From the NCBI GenBank assembly GCA_937891595.1, contig CALATF010000061.1:1-48690 (forward strand): a stretch of 48,690 bases of DNA, read 5' to 3'. This document shows positions 34,328 through 43,400 of the stretch, in pieces (the stretch's first letter is position 1; each line of letters begins with the position of its first letter). The notes beneath the pieces are model-generated. The model did no database searches and had not been told where the DNA came from. It worked only from the letters and a program-made list of their open reading frames with translations. A program made the translations under genes and the position numbers. This DNA is from an uncultured Clostridia bacterium (GTDB lineage: Bacteria; Bacillota; Clostridia; Christensenellales; UBA1242).

Positions 34328-35804
34328 ATACTATTGTAATTGATTTAGGATAGAATCCTTTTATTTTTTTATATTCTTCAGCTAAATCCAATTCTCCTGA
34401 AATAACTCTTTTAAGAGAGTCATTTATTTTGTCTGCGGTTTTGATGCCATCTCTTATTTTTTGATAATCAGGTCTCATTAAAAAGTCATCATAAAACCAA
34501 ACTACATTATTTTTTAACAATTGTAAAACTTCATTATTAATTGATTTTGAGTGAAGTGTTGCAGAATCTAAACCTGTAATTTTAGACAATTCTAAAAGTT
34601 CTTTTTCACTATAAAAATCAACAGGAAAATGGTCGCTTTTTTGAGCATTATGACTAGAACACAAACAAGTTGCTGATTCATCTAAACGATACAAATAAGC
34701 TAATGGCATTGTGTGGTCCAGAGCCATATCTTCAAGTTGCAATTCTTTACCACATTTAAAACATTTTTTATTAAATTTATTCCAAATATGTTTAGAAAAT
34801 TCCTTTTTTGTTCTTTTTTCAAATTCAAAATGAACTAAATTTTTATTAAGCAACTCGTTAACAAGTACCTCTATAGCCCTTCTTCTTAAACCATCTTCTT
34901 TAAATTGTTGAGCATTTCTTTGAGGGTTTAGTGGAGCATTGACAAAAAACTTTTTACATGCTTTACATTCCAACTGATGACCATAATAAGAAACAATATA
35001 GTCGTTTTCTATATTAAATTGTTTTAATTCCGAATCATTAAATTCATCGATGTTTAAAATTTTATAAGCTCTGAATGTTGTATGTTTGCAAGGAGCTTTC
35101 TTTTTACAATGTAAAGAAAATCCAATAGTTTTCATTTCATTAAAGCTATTAATAAGAAGAAATCTGCCACATCTGTTGCAACTTTTTAATACAACTAAAA
35201 AGCCCTTATTAAAATCATGGCTAGATGTTAAATATTTTGCTATGCTGTTAGTTGTCTCTAGATAGTATAGATAAGGTATATGTAAATTTGTTTTTTGATA
35301 AAAAGTAGTAGCAAACGTTTCATCTAAAAATTCTGGTTTATTAATAGAATTAAAATCAAAACAACAAAAATGAATTGTTGTGCCTTTTGATGAACAAATT
35401 TTTAGTCGAACATAACAATTTTCTATAGTCATACTTTGATTTAAGTTTATTTCTTTATGAAATCCTAAATTCGACCATGTTAACTCATCTATATTTTTAG
35501 CATTAAGATTTTCATAATGATAATTTTGCCCCTCATAATCAAAAGAGCAATCTATAGAAATGGAAAATTTATCTGTTCCATAAACAAATCCACCAAAAGA
35601 TAATAGTGACATGTTCTTATTAAATAGTTTGCTTAAAGAAATAGATTCTCTATAAAAACATAATTCAGTTTCAGATTCTGTTAAAATTAAAGATTCTGTA
35701 TATTGCAAAATACACTCGCCACCTGTAGTTTCATTACAAGTATGATATCCACTTTCTCTTGTAACACTTCTTCTGCGATATGTTCTTAAATCAAATTGAG
35801 GCAT
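34326..35804 (-). CDS. HNH restriction endonuclease with zinc-ribbon region
   Basis: A 492-residue protein. The HNH core is near residues 340-395: CFKCGKELQLEDMALDHTMPLAYLYRL, then CLCSSHNAQKSDHFP. Before it are further Cys pairs, CNRCGRFLL with a later CKH, and LECKACKKFF, likely zinc ribbons. The N-terminal 170 residues look beta-rich (GGFVYGTDKFSISIDCSFDYEG). Placed convergent to a methyltransferase with a controller gene, it is most simply the cognate restriction enzyme; the cut site is unknown. It has its own start region away from the controller promoter. Confidence 0.8.
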   Translation of the reverse strand: MPQFDLRTYRRRSVTRESGYHTCNETTGGECILQYTESLILTESETELCFYRESISLSKLFNKNMSLLSFGGFVYGTDKFSISIDCSFDYEGQNYHYENLNAKNIDELTWSNLGFHKEINLNQSMTIENCYVRLKICSSKGTTIHFCCFDFNSINKPEFLDETFATTFYQKTNLHIPYLYYLETTNSIAKYLTSSHDFNKGFLVVLKSCNRCGRFLLINSFNEMKTIGFSLHCKKKAPCKHTTFRAYKILNIDEFNDSELKQFNIENDYIVSYYGHQLECKACKKFFVNAPLNPQRNAQQFKEDGLRRRAIEVLVNELLNKNLVHFEFEKRTKKEFSKHIWNKFNKKCFKCGKELQLEDMALDHTMPLAYLYRLDESATCLCSSHNAQKSDHFPVDFYSEKELLELSKITGLDSATLHSKSINNEVLQLLKNNVVWFYDDFLMRPDYQKIRDGIKTADKINDSLKRVISGELDLAEEYKKIKGFYPKSITIV

Positions 35805-35935
35805 AAAAACTCCTTTTTATACAAATATATTAACACATTCTTTGTCAAAAAGCAAACACGCTAGAGGATTAGAGATTTGAATATCTAAAAAATACTGCTT
35901 TGTATTTTTATTGTTTTAGCTAAATTTGAGTGCAG

Positions 35936-35992
35936 GACGTGTGCTTGTCTTGAACAAGTGGCTTCGCTTCGCTCGCCAGACAAGCACACGTC
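35936..35992. repeat. Perfect 15-bp inverted repeat
   Basis: GACGTGTGCTTGTCT (35936-35950) and AGACAAGCACACGTC (35978-35992) enclose a 27-nt loop with GCTTCGCTTCGCTCG. It is much richer in GC than its surroundings. Confidence 0.85.
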
Positions 35993-36033
35993 ATTCAACT
36001 AAACAAAGTCCCAAAGAAAATAGCATAAAAAAA

Positions 36034-36104
36034 AGAAAACGGAACAAAATGAGGTTTGCACGCAGGCTTTCTGCAAAACCTCATTTTTTTTTGTTCCGTT
36101 TTCT
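36034..36104. repeat. Long inverted repeat (about 27 bp per arm)
   Basis: Outer arms AGAAAACGGAACAAAA and TTTTGTTCCGTTTTCT are perfect; an inner TGAGGTTTGCA pairs with TGCAAAACCTCA around CGCAGGCTTTC with a small bulge and extra T residues. Confidence 0.85.
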
Positions 36105-36125
36105 ATATTGCAAATACAAAATAAT

Positions 36126-36156
36126 GAGTCCGTATTTTTAAAATATGGACTTTTTT
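36126..36156 (+). terminator. Small terminator hairpin
   Basis: AGTCCGTATTTT pairs with AAAATATGGACT and is followed by T5. Confidence 0.6.
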
Positions 36157-36180
36157 AATTTATACCCCCTCAAATTGCGA

Positions 36181-36516
36181 TTCTCGTGGTCTATATATGA
36201 AAGGTGTTTCATTTTGCAATATGTTTTATAGAAAAATATTTTTCATAAAATTTTGTTAAAAATGGAAACTTTTAACCTTTCTCATGGCTATTAAGTGAAA
36301 ACACATTTCATTTTTTTTGCATTAAGGGGCTTCGGATTTGTGTTTTTCGTGGCTATTAAATGAAGGTTCTTTTAAAAAACTTTAAACTTTTATAAAAAAT
36401 TTTCAAATTTGGGGGTTTGGATTTTTAATTCTCGTGGCTTATATTTGAGGGCTTTTAAAAAAAGTTTTAAAAAAAACCATCAATTTTTGTCAATTTCGAG
36501 GCTAATAAGTGAGGGA
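36181..36516. repeat. Five degenerate 24-bp direct repeats before the recombinase
   Basis: Copies at about 36181-36204, 36279-36302, 36344-36367, 36429-36452 and 36493-36516. Core consensus CTCGTGGCTATTAAGTGA. Start-to-start distances are 98, 65, 85 and 64 bp. An 11-bp match (TCGTGGCTATT) begins right after the recombinase stop at 38401. Confidence 0.8.
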
Positions 36517-36554
36517 TTAAATTTTAGATGAAAAAAATAAAGGAGGTGGCAACA

Positions 36555-36746
36555 TTGCAAGATATAATAAAAGTTGTTTTTCTTAATGAGTTTGATGCAA
36601 GTATTTTTGATGATACGTTTTATTCACATCTATTAAAAAATGTTGTCAACCTCATAAAAAAGGAGGAACAAAAAATGAATATTGAGAATAAAACATCTGA
36701 TTCTATTAAACAAGAAAAAGATGTGTCTTTCTCAAGCGAAGTTTAA
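36555..36746 (+). CDS. Small unknown protein upstream of the recombinase
   Basis: About 63 residues if read from TTG at 36555, which lies 8 nt after AAAGGAGG; an ATG at 36528 in the same frame has a poor site. Sequence: a hydrophobic and acidic helical part (DIIKVVFLNEFDASIFDD) and a polar tail. A second strong site, AAAAGGAGGAAC, precedes an internal ATG at 36675 (MNIENKTSD), so a 23-residue product may be made too. Small genes like this often sit before clostridial recombinases; role unknown. Confidence 0.6.
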   Translation: MQDIIKVVFLNEFDASIFDDTFYSHLLKNVVNLIKKEEQKMNIENKTSDSIKQEKDVSFSSEV

Positions 36747-36756
36747 ACGAAAACTC

Positions 36757-36803
36757 TTTTTAGTCAAGGTTAAAGTGTATTGATTCTCAAACCTTGACTA
36801 AAA
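36757..36803 (+). terminator. Perfect 15-bp inverted repeat, terminator-like
   Basis: TTTTTAGTCAAGGTT (36757-36771) and AACCTTGACTAAAAA (36789-36803). It could end the small gene's transcript or be a binding site for the recombinase. Confidence 0.65.
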
Positions 36804-36900
36804 AATAAAAATCACAAAACGTATAAGTTTAATCCCTTTTCGTTTATTCGCTTGGTGTCGAAAGACAAAACAAAATTAAATATAAAAGGAGAATTAAAAA

Positions 36901-38400
36901 ATGAAAACAGCTGTAATATATGCTAGATACTCTAGCGACAACCAAACTGAACAATCTATTGAAGGACAATTAAGAGTTTGTCAAGATTATGCACAAAGGA
37001 ATGATATTGTCATTATTAAAACCTACATAGATAGAGCAATGACAGGAACTAATGATAATAGACCAGACTTTCAACAAATGATTAAAGATAGTGATAAAAA
37101 AGAATTTGAACATGTAATTGTTTATAAACTTGATAGATTTAGTAGAAATAAATATGAAACTGCTAAATATAAAAAGATACTAAAAGATAATGGTGTTAAA
37201 TTATTGTCTGCAATGGAAAACATACCTGATACACCTGAAGGAATAATACTTGAAAGTTTGCTTGAAGGTATGGCTGAATATTATTCGGCAGAACTTGCTC
37301 AAAAAGTAAAACGTGGAATGAAAGAAACTCGACTTAAAGGAAACTTTACAGGTGGCAACATAATTTATGGTTATAAAGTAGAAAATCACAAAATAATCAT
37401 AGATGAAGAAAAAGCAGAAGTTATAAGATTTATCTATGAACAATATTCGCTTGGAACTTATGTTAAAGATATAATTGCCGAGCTTAATTCAAAAAGAATA
37501 TTTAATAAAGGCAAACCATTTGCAAGAAATACAATATATAACATACTTAAAAATGAAAAATATTCAGGGGTATATAGATTCAAAGATGAGATATTTGAAA
37601 ATATGTATCCTGCAATTGTGCCAAATGAAATATATACGAAAGTTAGAAACAAAATAGACCTTAATAAATATGGTAAACGAAGCACCGAACTTGTATATTT
37701 ACTACGACACAAATTAAAATGTGGTTATTGTGGTATGCCAATAAGTGCAGAATCTGGAACTGCAAAAGATGGTTCAAAAAGACATTACTATAAATGTTTA
37801 GGAAGAAAAAGAAACAATGGTTGCACAAAATCTAGTGTAAGAAAAGAAACTTTTGAAAACTTTGTATTAGATAATGTATTAAAAGTTTTAACTGATTCAA
37901 AATATGTAGATATAATAATAGACACTTTATTTAAAATGCAAGAAACTCAATCTAATACTAATAGTATAATTAACTCACTTATAAAGGAATACAAACAAGC
38001 TGAAAATTCGCTTAACAATATTATGAAAGCGATTGAGCAAGGAATTGTTAACAATACAACAAATAAACGTATGAAAGAGCTTGAAAATCAACTTGAAAAC
38101 ATAGACAGACAAATACTAATAGAAAAATCAAAAAATGCTTTTAAGGTGTCTAAACAAGCTCTAAAAGAATTCTTTATTGAAGCATTAAAACTAGAGCCAA
38201 AACGACTAATAGATTATGTTATCAAAGAAATACGAGTTTATGAAGATAAACTTGAAATAATATTTAATAGCCCAATAAAAAGAAGTCCTGATACAAATCA
38301 GGGCTTTTTTCTTTTCACTTTTAATTCCAAGCTACCACAATATATTCAAAACAAAGAAAAACCAAATATGCTTGAAATGGAGATTAAATACTATGTTTAA
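36901..38400 (+). CDS. Large serine recombinase
   Basis: A 499-residue site-specific recombinase. The N-terminal resolvase domain has the catalytic Ser in AVIYARYSSDNQTEQSIEGQ and the Arg region YKLDRFSRNKYE. The recombinase domain follows (GYKVENHKIIIDEEKAEVIRFIYE to NTIYNILKNEKYSGVY), then a zinc ribbon (LKCGYCGMPISAE, YYKC, GCTKSSV) and a long coiled coil (about 360-415). Such enzymes integrate and excise mobile elements. AAGGAG lies before the ATG. It is near the tRNA-side end of the island and is followed by a repeat match and a large fold, which fits an attachment region, though tRNA sites are more usual for tyrosine integrases. Confidence 0.93.
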   Translation: MKTAVIYARYSSDNQTEQSIEGQLRVCQDYAQRNDIVIIKTYIDRAMTGTNDNRPDFQQMIKDSDKKEFEHVIVYKLDRFSRNKYETAKYKKILKDNGVKLLSAMENIPDTPEGIILESLLEGMAEYYSAELAQKVKRGMKETRLKGNFTGGNIIYGYKVENHKIIIDEEKAEVIRFIYEQYSLGTYVKDIIAELNSKRIFNKGKPFARNTIYNILKNEKYSGVYRFKDEIFENMYPAIVPNEIYTKVRNKIDLNKYGKRSTELVYLLRHKLKCGYCGMPISAESGTAKDGSKRHYYKCLGRKRNNGCTKSSVRKETFENFVLDNVLKVLTDSKYVDIIIDTLFKMQETQSNTNSIINSLIKEYKQAENSLNNIMKAIEQGIVNNTTNKRMKELENQLENIDRQILIEKSKNAFKVSKQALKEFFIEALKLEPKRLIDYVIKEIRVYEDKLEIIFNSPIKRSPDTNQGFFLFTFNSKLPQYIQNKEKPNMLEMEIKYYV

Positions 38401-38423
38401 TCGTGGCTATTTATTCCATGGTA

Positions 38424-38547
38424 TTCTTGACACGAGCCTCCTCGAAATGGTAATTTTAGGGCATGCGGGTAGCGATAAGAAATTGCAAGCAATTATCTTT
38501 TCTTGCCCTTGGCAACAAGCCTATACCATTTCTTCTCATGTCAAGAA
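38424..38547. repeat. Nested palindromic fold after the recombinase
   Basis: Four nested stems: 38424-38436 with 38535-38547 (one mismatch), GAAATGGTA 38444-38452 with 38524-38532, AGGGCA 38458-38463 with 38504-38509, AATTGC 38481-38486 with 38489-38494. Confidence 0.75.
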
Positions 38548-38573
38548 CCTTTCACGGCATAAACCGCCACTAA

Positions 38574-38601
38574 AAAAGACTAGACCTTGTTTGGTCTAGC
38601 C
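38574..38601 (-). terminator. Terminator of the 61-residue protein gene
   Basis: On the minus strand GCTAGACC pairs with GGTCTAGT, followed by T6. Confidence 0.8.
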
Positions 38602-38612
38602 TAGTTATGAAT

Positions 38613-38798
38613 TTAGTTGTTTAAAGAGTTTATAAAATTAATAAGCCCTACTGGTAGAACATTCAATATCTCGTTTTTGAATCGTTGTTGGTTTTCAGGG
38701 CTTAATTCATTTAATGCATCATATAAGTCTTTACTTGCTTTTGCGGCTTTGACTTTAAATTGAGCATATTCTCTTTCTAAATCTTCGAAACTTTTCAT
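38613..38798 (-). CDS. Small helical protein of 61 residues
   Basis: Starts MKSFEDLEREYAQFKVKAAKASKDLYDALNELS and ends VLPVGLINFINSLNN. Predicted as two helices, no membrane segment. AAAAGGAGG at good spacing and a proper terminator support it as a real gene. Not recognised. It lies between the recombinase and the tRNA, inside the proposed island end. Confidence 0.7.
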   Translation of the reverse strand: MKSFEDLEREYAQFKVKAAKASKDLYDALNELSPENQQRFKNEILNVLPVGLINFINSLNN

Positions 38799-38909
38799 AA
38801 TCTATCCTCCTTTTTGTTTTTGGAGAAAATACTATGTGCTTATGAAGGATTAACAACGGCTTTGGTGGCATAAAGAATATAACACTTAACTTATAAAAAG
38901 TCAATAAAA

Positions 38910-38940
38910 AAACCTAAACCGAGATTATCGATTTAGGTTT
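38910..38940 (-). terminator. Terminator of tRNA-Ser
   Basis: AAACCTAAA pairs with TTTAGGTTT just after the tRNA 3' end, then a T run on the minus strand. Confidence 0.85.
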
Positions 38941-38944
38941 TAAT

Positions 38945-39035
38945 TGGCGGAGAAGGCGAGATTCGAACTCGCGCACGCTGTTACACGTCTAATCCCTTAG
39001 CAGGGGATCCCCTTGGGCCTCTTGGGTACTTCTCC
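38945..39035 (-). tRNA. tRNA-Ser (anticodon GCT)
   Basis: 91 nt with encoded CCA. The acceptor stem GGAGAAG pairs with CTTCTCC, discriminator G. The anticodon loop CTGCTAA gives GCT, reading AGC/AGU. A long variable arm and the T-loop GTTCGAATC mark it as serine. Its 3' end and terminator are echoed at 24012-24070. Confidence 0.96.
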
Positions 39036-39175
39036 TAGTTTTATTAAAAAAACTTTGCTTAAAGAGAATTAAATTCTCAATAAACAAAGCAAGTTTAACA
39101 AAAAAATATAAGTGTGTCAATATTTTAATGTCAAAAATTAATATAAATTTATAAATATATTTTAAAATTTTTGCA

Positions 39176-40282
39176 TTATTTTAAATTTTTGTAAATTAAC
39201 GAATTATAAAATTCTAAGTTGTTTTTTAATCTTTTGTCGTTAGGGGATAGGTTAAATGCAATTTGTGCGTAATTTTTTGCTTGATAATAATCATTTAAGT
39301 TAAAATAACTAAAACTTAGTAGGTCATAAGGATATTCGTTCCAACAATCTGGATTAGTCATATAAGATAATGCTTTGTCTTTAATTTCAAGCATATTTTT
39401 TAAAACAAAAATACAATTTAAATAGTCTTTTTTAAAATAATAATATTTAGCTAAACTTAGGTAGGGCTCGCGTATATACAAGCATTCCTTTATAGCTTGT
39501 TCATAACATTCTTTTGATTTGTTATAATTATTTTTGTAAAAATAACAATCGCCCATATATCTTAAGCTTGCGCTTCGTTCTTCTTTCCAAGTAGAAGTTT
39601 TTAGTTTTAAATGTTTTTTAAACGTTTTAATAGCTTCATCGTATTTAAAATTAAACATATATTCTCTTGCAAGATAGTGTGTATTTCTATCGCTTTGAGG
39701 GTCTTCTTTAACACTAAGTTCTAGCAAGTTTAAATATTGAGCTCTACTTTTTTTATCATCAGGATAATGTCTTAAAACTATATCCTTACAAACGACAACT
39801 TCTTCTGGCTTAATTTGGGTTGAAGATTGTAAAACTTCGTGAACAGGATATTTCCATTTAAAACCTTTAAGAGTGTGTATTTTTTCATATAGAAAAGTGG
39901 TTCCGTTTTGACCATTAGGCAAAACATTCCAAACATAAACGTATTTTAATTGCTTAGTGTTTTTTTTCCAAGCTTCTTCTAACTTTTTGCGCCACCCTGT
40001 GGTAAAAACTTCATCTAAATCAGTACATACGCAAATATTTGTGCTTTGCGGAACAAGTTCCAAACTTTTATTTCGTGCTACATCAAATCTCCAAGGATTA
40101 ATAATTTCTTGTTTAACTAAAACTCCCTTTTCCTTTAATTTTTTTACTGTATTATCTGTGCTACCTGTATCTAAAACAACAATATTATCTGCTTCTTTCA
40201 TGCTGTTATACCATCTGTCAATAAACTTTTCTTCGTTTTTGGAAATAGCATATACGGTAACTATTAGCTTATTATCGTTCAT
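39176..40282 (-). CDS. Family 2 glycosyltransferase with TPR-like C-terminus
   Basis: About 368 residues. The N-terminal GT-A domain has VTVYAISKNEEKFIDRWYNSM, VLDTGSTDNTV and the metal-binding CTDLDEVF (D-x-D). From about 210 onwards come TPR-like helical pairs (YLAREYMFNFKYDEAIKTFKKHL, YMGDCYFYKNNYNKSKECYEQAI, YLSLAKYYYFKKDYLNCIFVL). This pairing occurs in SunS-like and other peptide or surface-sugar transferases. The ATG at 40282 has GGAGAG about 10 nt upstream; a TTG at 40300 is less likely. Acceptor unknown. Confidence 0.88.
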   Translation of the reverse strand: MNDNKLIVTVYAISKNEEKFIDRWYNSMKEADNIVVLDTGSTDNTVKKLKEKGVLVKQEIINPWRFDVARNKSLELVPQSTNICVCTDLDEVFTTGWRKKLEEAWKKNTKQLKYVYVWNVLPNGQNGTTFLYEKIHTLKGFKWKYPVHEVLQSSTQIKPEEVVVCKDIVLRHYPDDKKSRAQYLNLLELSVKEDPQSDRNTHYLAREYMFNFKYDEAIKTFKKHLKLKTSTWKEERSASLRYMGDCYFYKNNYNKSKECYEQAIKECLYIREPYLSLAKYYYFKKDYLNCIFVLKNMLEIKDKALSYMTNPDCWNEYPYDLLSFSYFNLNDYYQAKNYAQIAFNLSPNDKRLKNNLEFYNSLIYKNLK

Positions 40283-40349
40283 ATTATTAAAACTCTCCAA
40301 AAAGAGTATATGAAAGTTTATAAGTAAATGATTAAAATATAACTTTTAT

Positions 40350-40378
40350 TTGTAAAAAAATAAAGTATATTGTATATT
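40350..40378 (+). promoter_or_regulatory. Promoter of the CvpA-like gene
   Basis: TTGTAA (40350-40355), 17 bp, TATATT (40373-40378). Confidence 0.6.
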
Positions 40379-40421
40379 AATATTAATATATTAAGATAAT
40401 TATATAAAAGGCGGAAATAAT

Positions 40422-43400
40422 ATGAACGCTTCATCAATAAGTTTAATATTAACAGGCGTTGCGCTATTAATTGTTGTTTTGTCTGTTGTTTTTGGAATTT
40501 TTAGGGGTTTCAAAAAATCTCTTTTTAGGTTTTGCTGGCTTTTAGGCTCGGCAATAATTTTATTTTTTATAACACCAGCTGTTTCAAATTTATTAAACTC
40601 TATAGATATTAGTTCATTAAACATAGATATTTATGGGAAGGTTAGTAGATTAAGTGATATAGGCGTGAATTTATTAAATGAATTTGCTAAAAGTGAACAA
40701 GTAATTCAAAATAGCCATGCAATGCAGTCTTTAGCACAAAATTTACCTGCATTAATTCTTAATATTTTTGTTTACGCAATATTATTCTGGGGGGTAAAGT
40801 GGTTGTTGTGGCCGGTATGGGCTTTAATTTCTTCTCACTTTTTTGATAAAGAAAAACGTGAAGAAAAACTTATGAAAAAGCAAAGGAAAGAGCAACTAAA
40901 AAGCTTAAACGAGCAAAACCAAAACGAAGAAAGTCAAAACGAGCAAAATGTTCCTTATGTTTTTATACCTCATAAAAAGAAAAAACGTTTTTTAGGTGGA
41001 ATATTTGGTTTTATTAGTGGGATTATCCTTTGTGTTGTAACATTTTGCCCTATAATAGGAATTAATAATATATATCAAAAAGCATATGCTACCCTTTATA
41101 CTCAAAAAGACGGAGAGAAAGTTTCTTTGATAAATACTGCTATTCAAGATAAACAAATTATTGAATATGCTTCAAGTTATGAAAATTCTATTATAAACAA
41201 AGTATTTAACTACACTGGTGTTAATTTAATTTCAAACCTTGTTTTTGACGGGCTTGCTGTTTTAGATGTTGATAATCAAAAAGTTAGCCTTAATCAAGAA
41301 ATAGATATGGCTATAAAAGTTTATAACAAATACGAAACTATCGCGAACTTTAATAGTAATAATATTACTCAACAATCTTTAGAAGATGTTTTGACTTCTA
41401 TTAAAGAAATTTTTATCGATATTGAAGATAGTAAAATACTTTATTTAATAGGTGATGATATTTTACCTTACTACGTTAATAAATTTATCAGTAGTGACGA
41501 GTTTGTATTAATAGATGGTGGTAGAATTGATAATATGATTAGTAATTCTTATATTATTTATTCTGAAGCTAAGGGTTTTAAATTAAAAGATATAAAAGAG
41601 CAAGTGGAGTCACTAGTAGATGTGGCTATGGTGTTAAATAATAGTAACTTAATAGCTCCTATTGCTAATAATCAAGTAAAAGGATTTAATGGCTTTTCAA
41701 ATTTGATAAATTCAAATATAAAAAATCATGAAGACCTTTCAAATACTGTTGTTGAAAAAATGTATAGGGTAGACTTGATAAAAGATAACTATCCTATGTT
41801 GTTTAACGATATTATTGAACTTCTTTTTGAAGAGTTTAATATTTCTTATACTCAACAACCAGCAAACGATTTTATTATGAAACAAGATTTTAAAGAGATT
41901 TTTACAAATATTTTAAGTTTCTTTAAATATTATGGCAATAGCACAAATGGTGATTTTGGTGAAAATACAGCAAAGGCTTTTATAAATGTTGGTAGCGTTT
42001 TAGATACTGGTAAGAAATTTTTTACAATTACACAAAATTATGATAATTTATTAAATTTTATTTTAAATGAAGTGGAAAAAGCCACCTTAAGTTATGGTAA
42101 TTTCTCAGATATTTTTGATAACGCAAGTTTAGTAGATAGCTGGAAAAGCGAGCTTTCTGCTATAGCTGGTACTTATAAAAGCGTTGTTCAATTAATTAAT
42201 GATAAAATAGATGAAAACAAAATTTTAGATGAAAGTTATAATAAAATAGAAAATGTGGGCACTGCTTTAGATAGCTCAATTAGAGGCAACTCAAAAATTC
42301 TTACTAACGAAAATATAAGGTATGCTTTAGAAGAATTATTAGAAAAACTAAATAATTCTACTGTTCAAGAAATTTTAAATATAAAAGTTGAAGGTGAAAC
42401 TTCTTTACTTAATTATATTTTAAATAATATTTATAATACAGACCCATCTGTAGAAAATCCTACAAGAATTACAAACTGGCAAAATGAAATTAAATACAAT
42501 TTAAGTTTAATAAGAAAAGTTTATCCTATAGCTAAAAAATTTAATTCCCAAGAACTATCAAGCGAAGGAAACACTCAACTTGAAGAAATAGGTAAAGAAC
42601 TTGATATTGTTGTGAAGAATACAAAATTAGCTTTTAATAATGACATTGTGGCAAAAGTTTTAGATTATTATATTTCTAAAGCTAAAATCCCAAGTGAAGT
42701 TGATAAGATTTTAAATTCACAAGGTAGCAAAGATATTATTTATAATGAAATATTATCTAATGTAAGTAGCAAAAATGAAAATTTAAAATGGCAAGACGAA
42801 CTTAAAAAGTTTAAAGGCTTGTTAAAAATAGATTATAATGAAGAAAACTTTGATATTATTAATATCGGGTCTAGCTTAGACGAAGTTAAAGGTAGCCAAA
42901 TATTAACTAGTAGCATTCTTCACGATATTATTGCTAATTATATTAATGACCACACAACATCTTGGAATGAAGAAGGGAATGAACTATTAGCTTCAGCTAG
43001 AACAAAATTAATTAATAATTTACAATATGTAGATAGTTATGCTATTGAGTTTGAACATATAGGTAACCTTATTTCTATTGTTCAAAACTATGGTGTTGAT
43101 TTGGGTGATTATATTGAAGAAATAGGCTCGACATTCAACAGTATTTGCGGTTTTACTAGCGGTTCAGTTGCTAGTGAAGTGTTAAAACAAGAATTAATAA
43201 ATGAATTTTTAATTTATTATTTAAATAGCCATATTGATGATATATTAAATAGTAATGATGATAAAAATTTAATTGAAGTTGTAAAACAATTAGAAAATAA
43301 CTTTGAATATATACAAGATTATACTTTTGAATTATCTAATTTATATAATTTAGTGTTAGCTTCGAAAAACAATTATGATGCAAATAACGATGAAATAAAT

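Larger units (their letters stand above)
35805..36554. other. Long non-coding stretch with palindromes and direct repeats
   Basis: About 750 bp without a convincing gene. It holds two very strong inverted repeats (35936-35992 and 36034-36104), a small terminator (36126-36156) and five related 24-bp repeats (36181-36516). A frame at 35926-36141 is only a read-through of the palindromes. Confidence 0.75.

Noticed and set aside
35926..36141. Plus-strand 71-residue frame
   Set aside because: It runs through two long palindromes, is rich in Arg, Lys and Ser from the repeats, and has no ribosome binding site.
36181..36516. Five 24-bp repeats as a CRISPR array
   Set aside because: Repeats are degenerate, spacing is uneven (40-74 bp gaps), and no cas gene is present.
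38372..38599. Plus-strand 75-residue frame after the recombinase
   Set aside because: It overlaps the recombinase end and the nested fold, has no ribosome binding site and no protein-like character.
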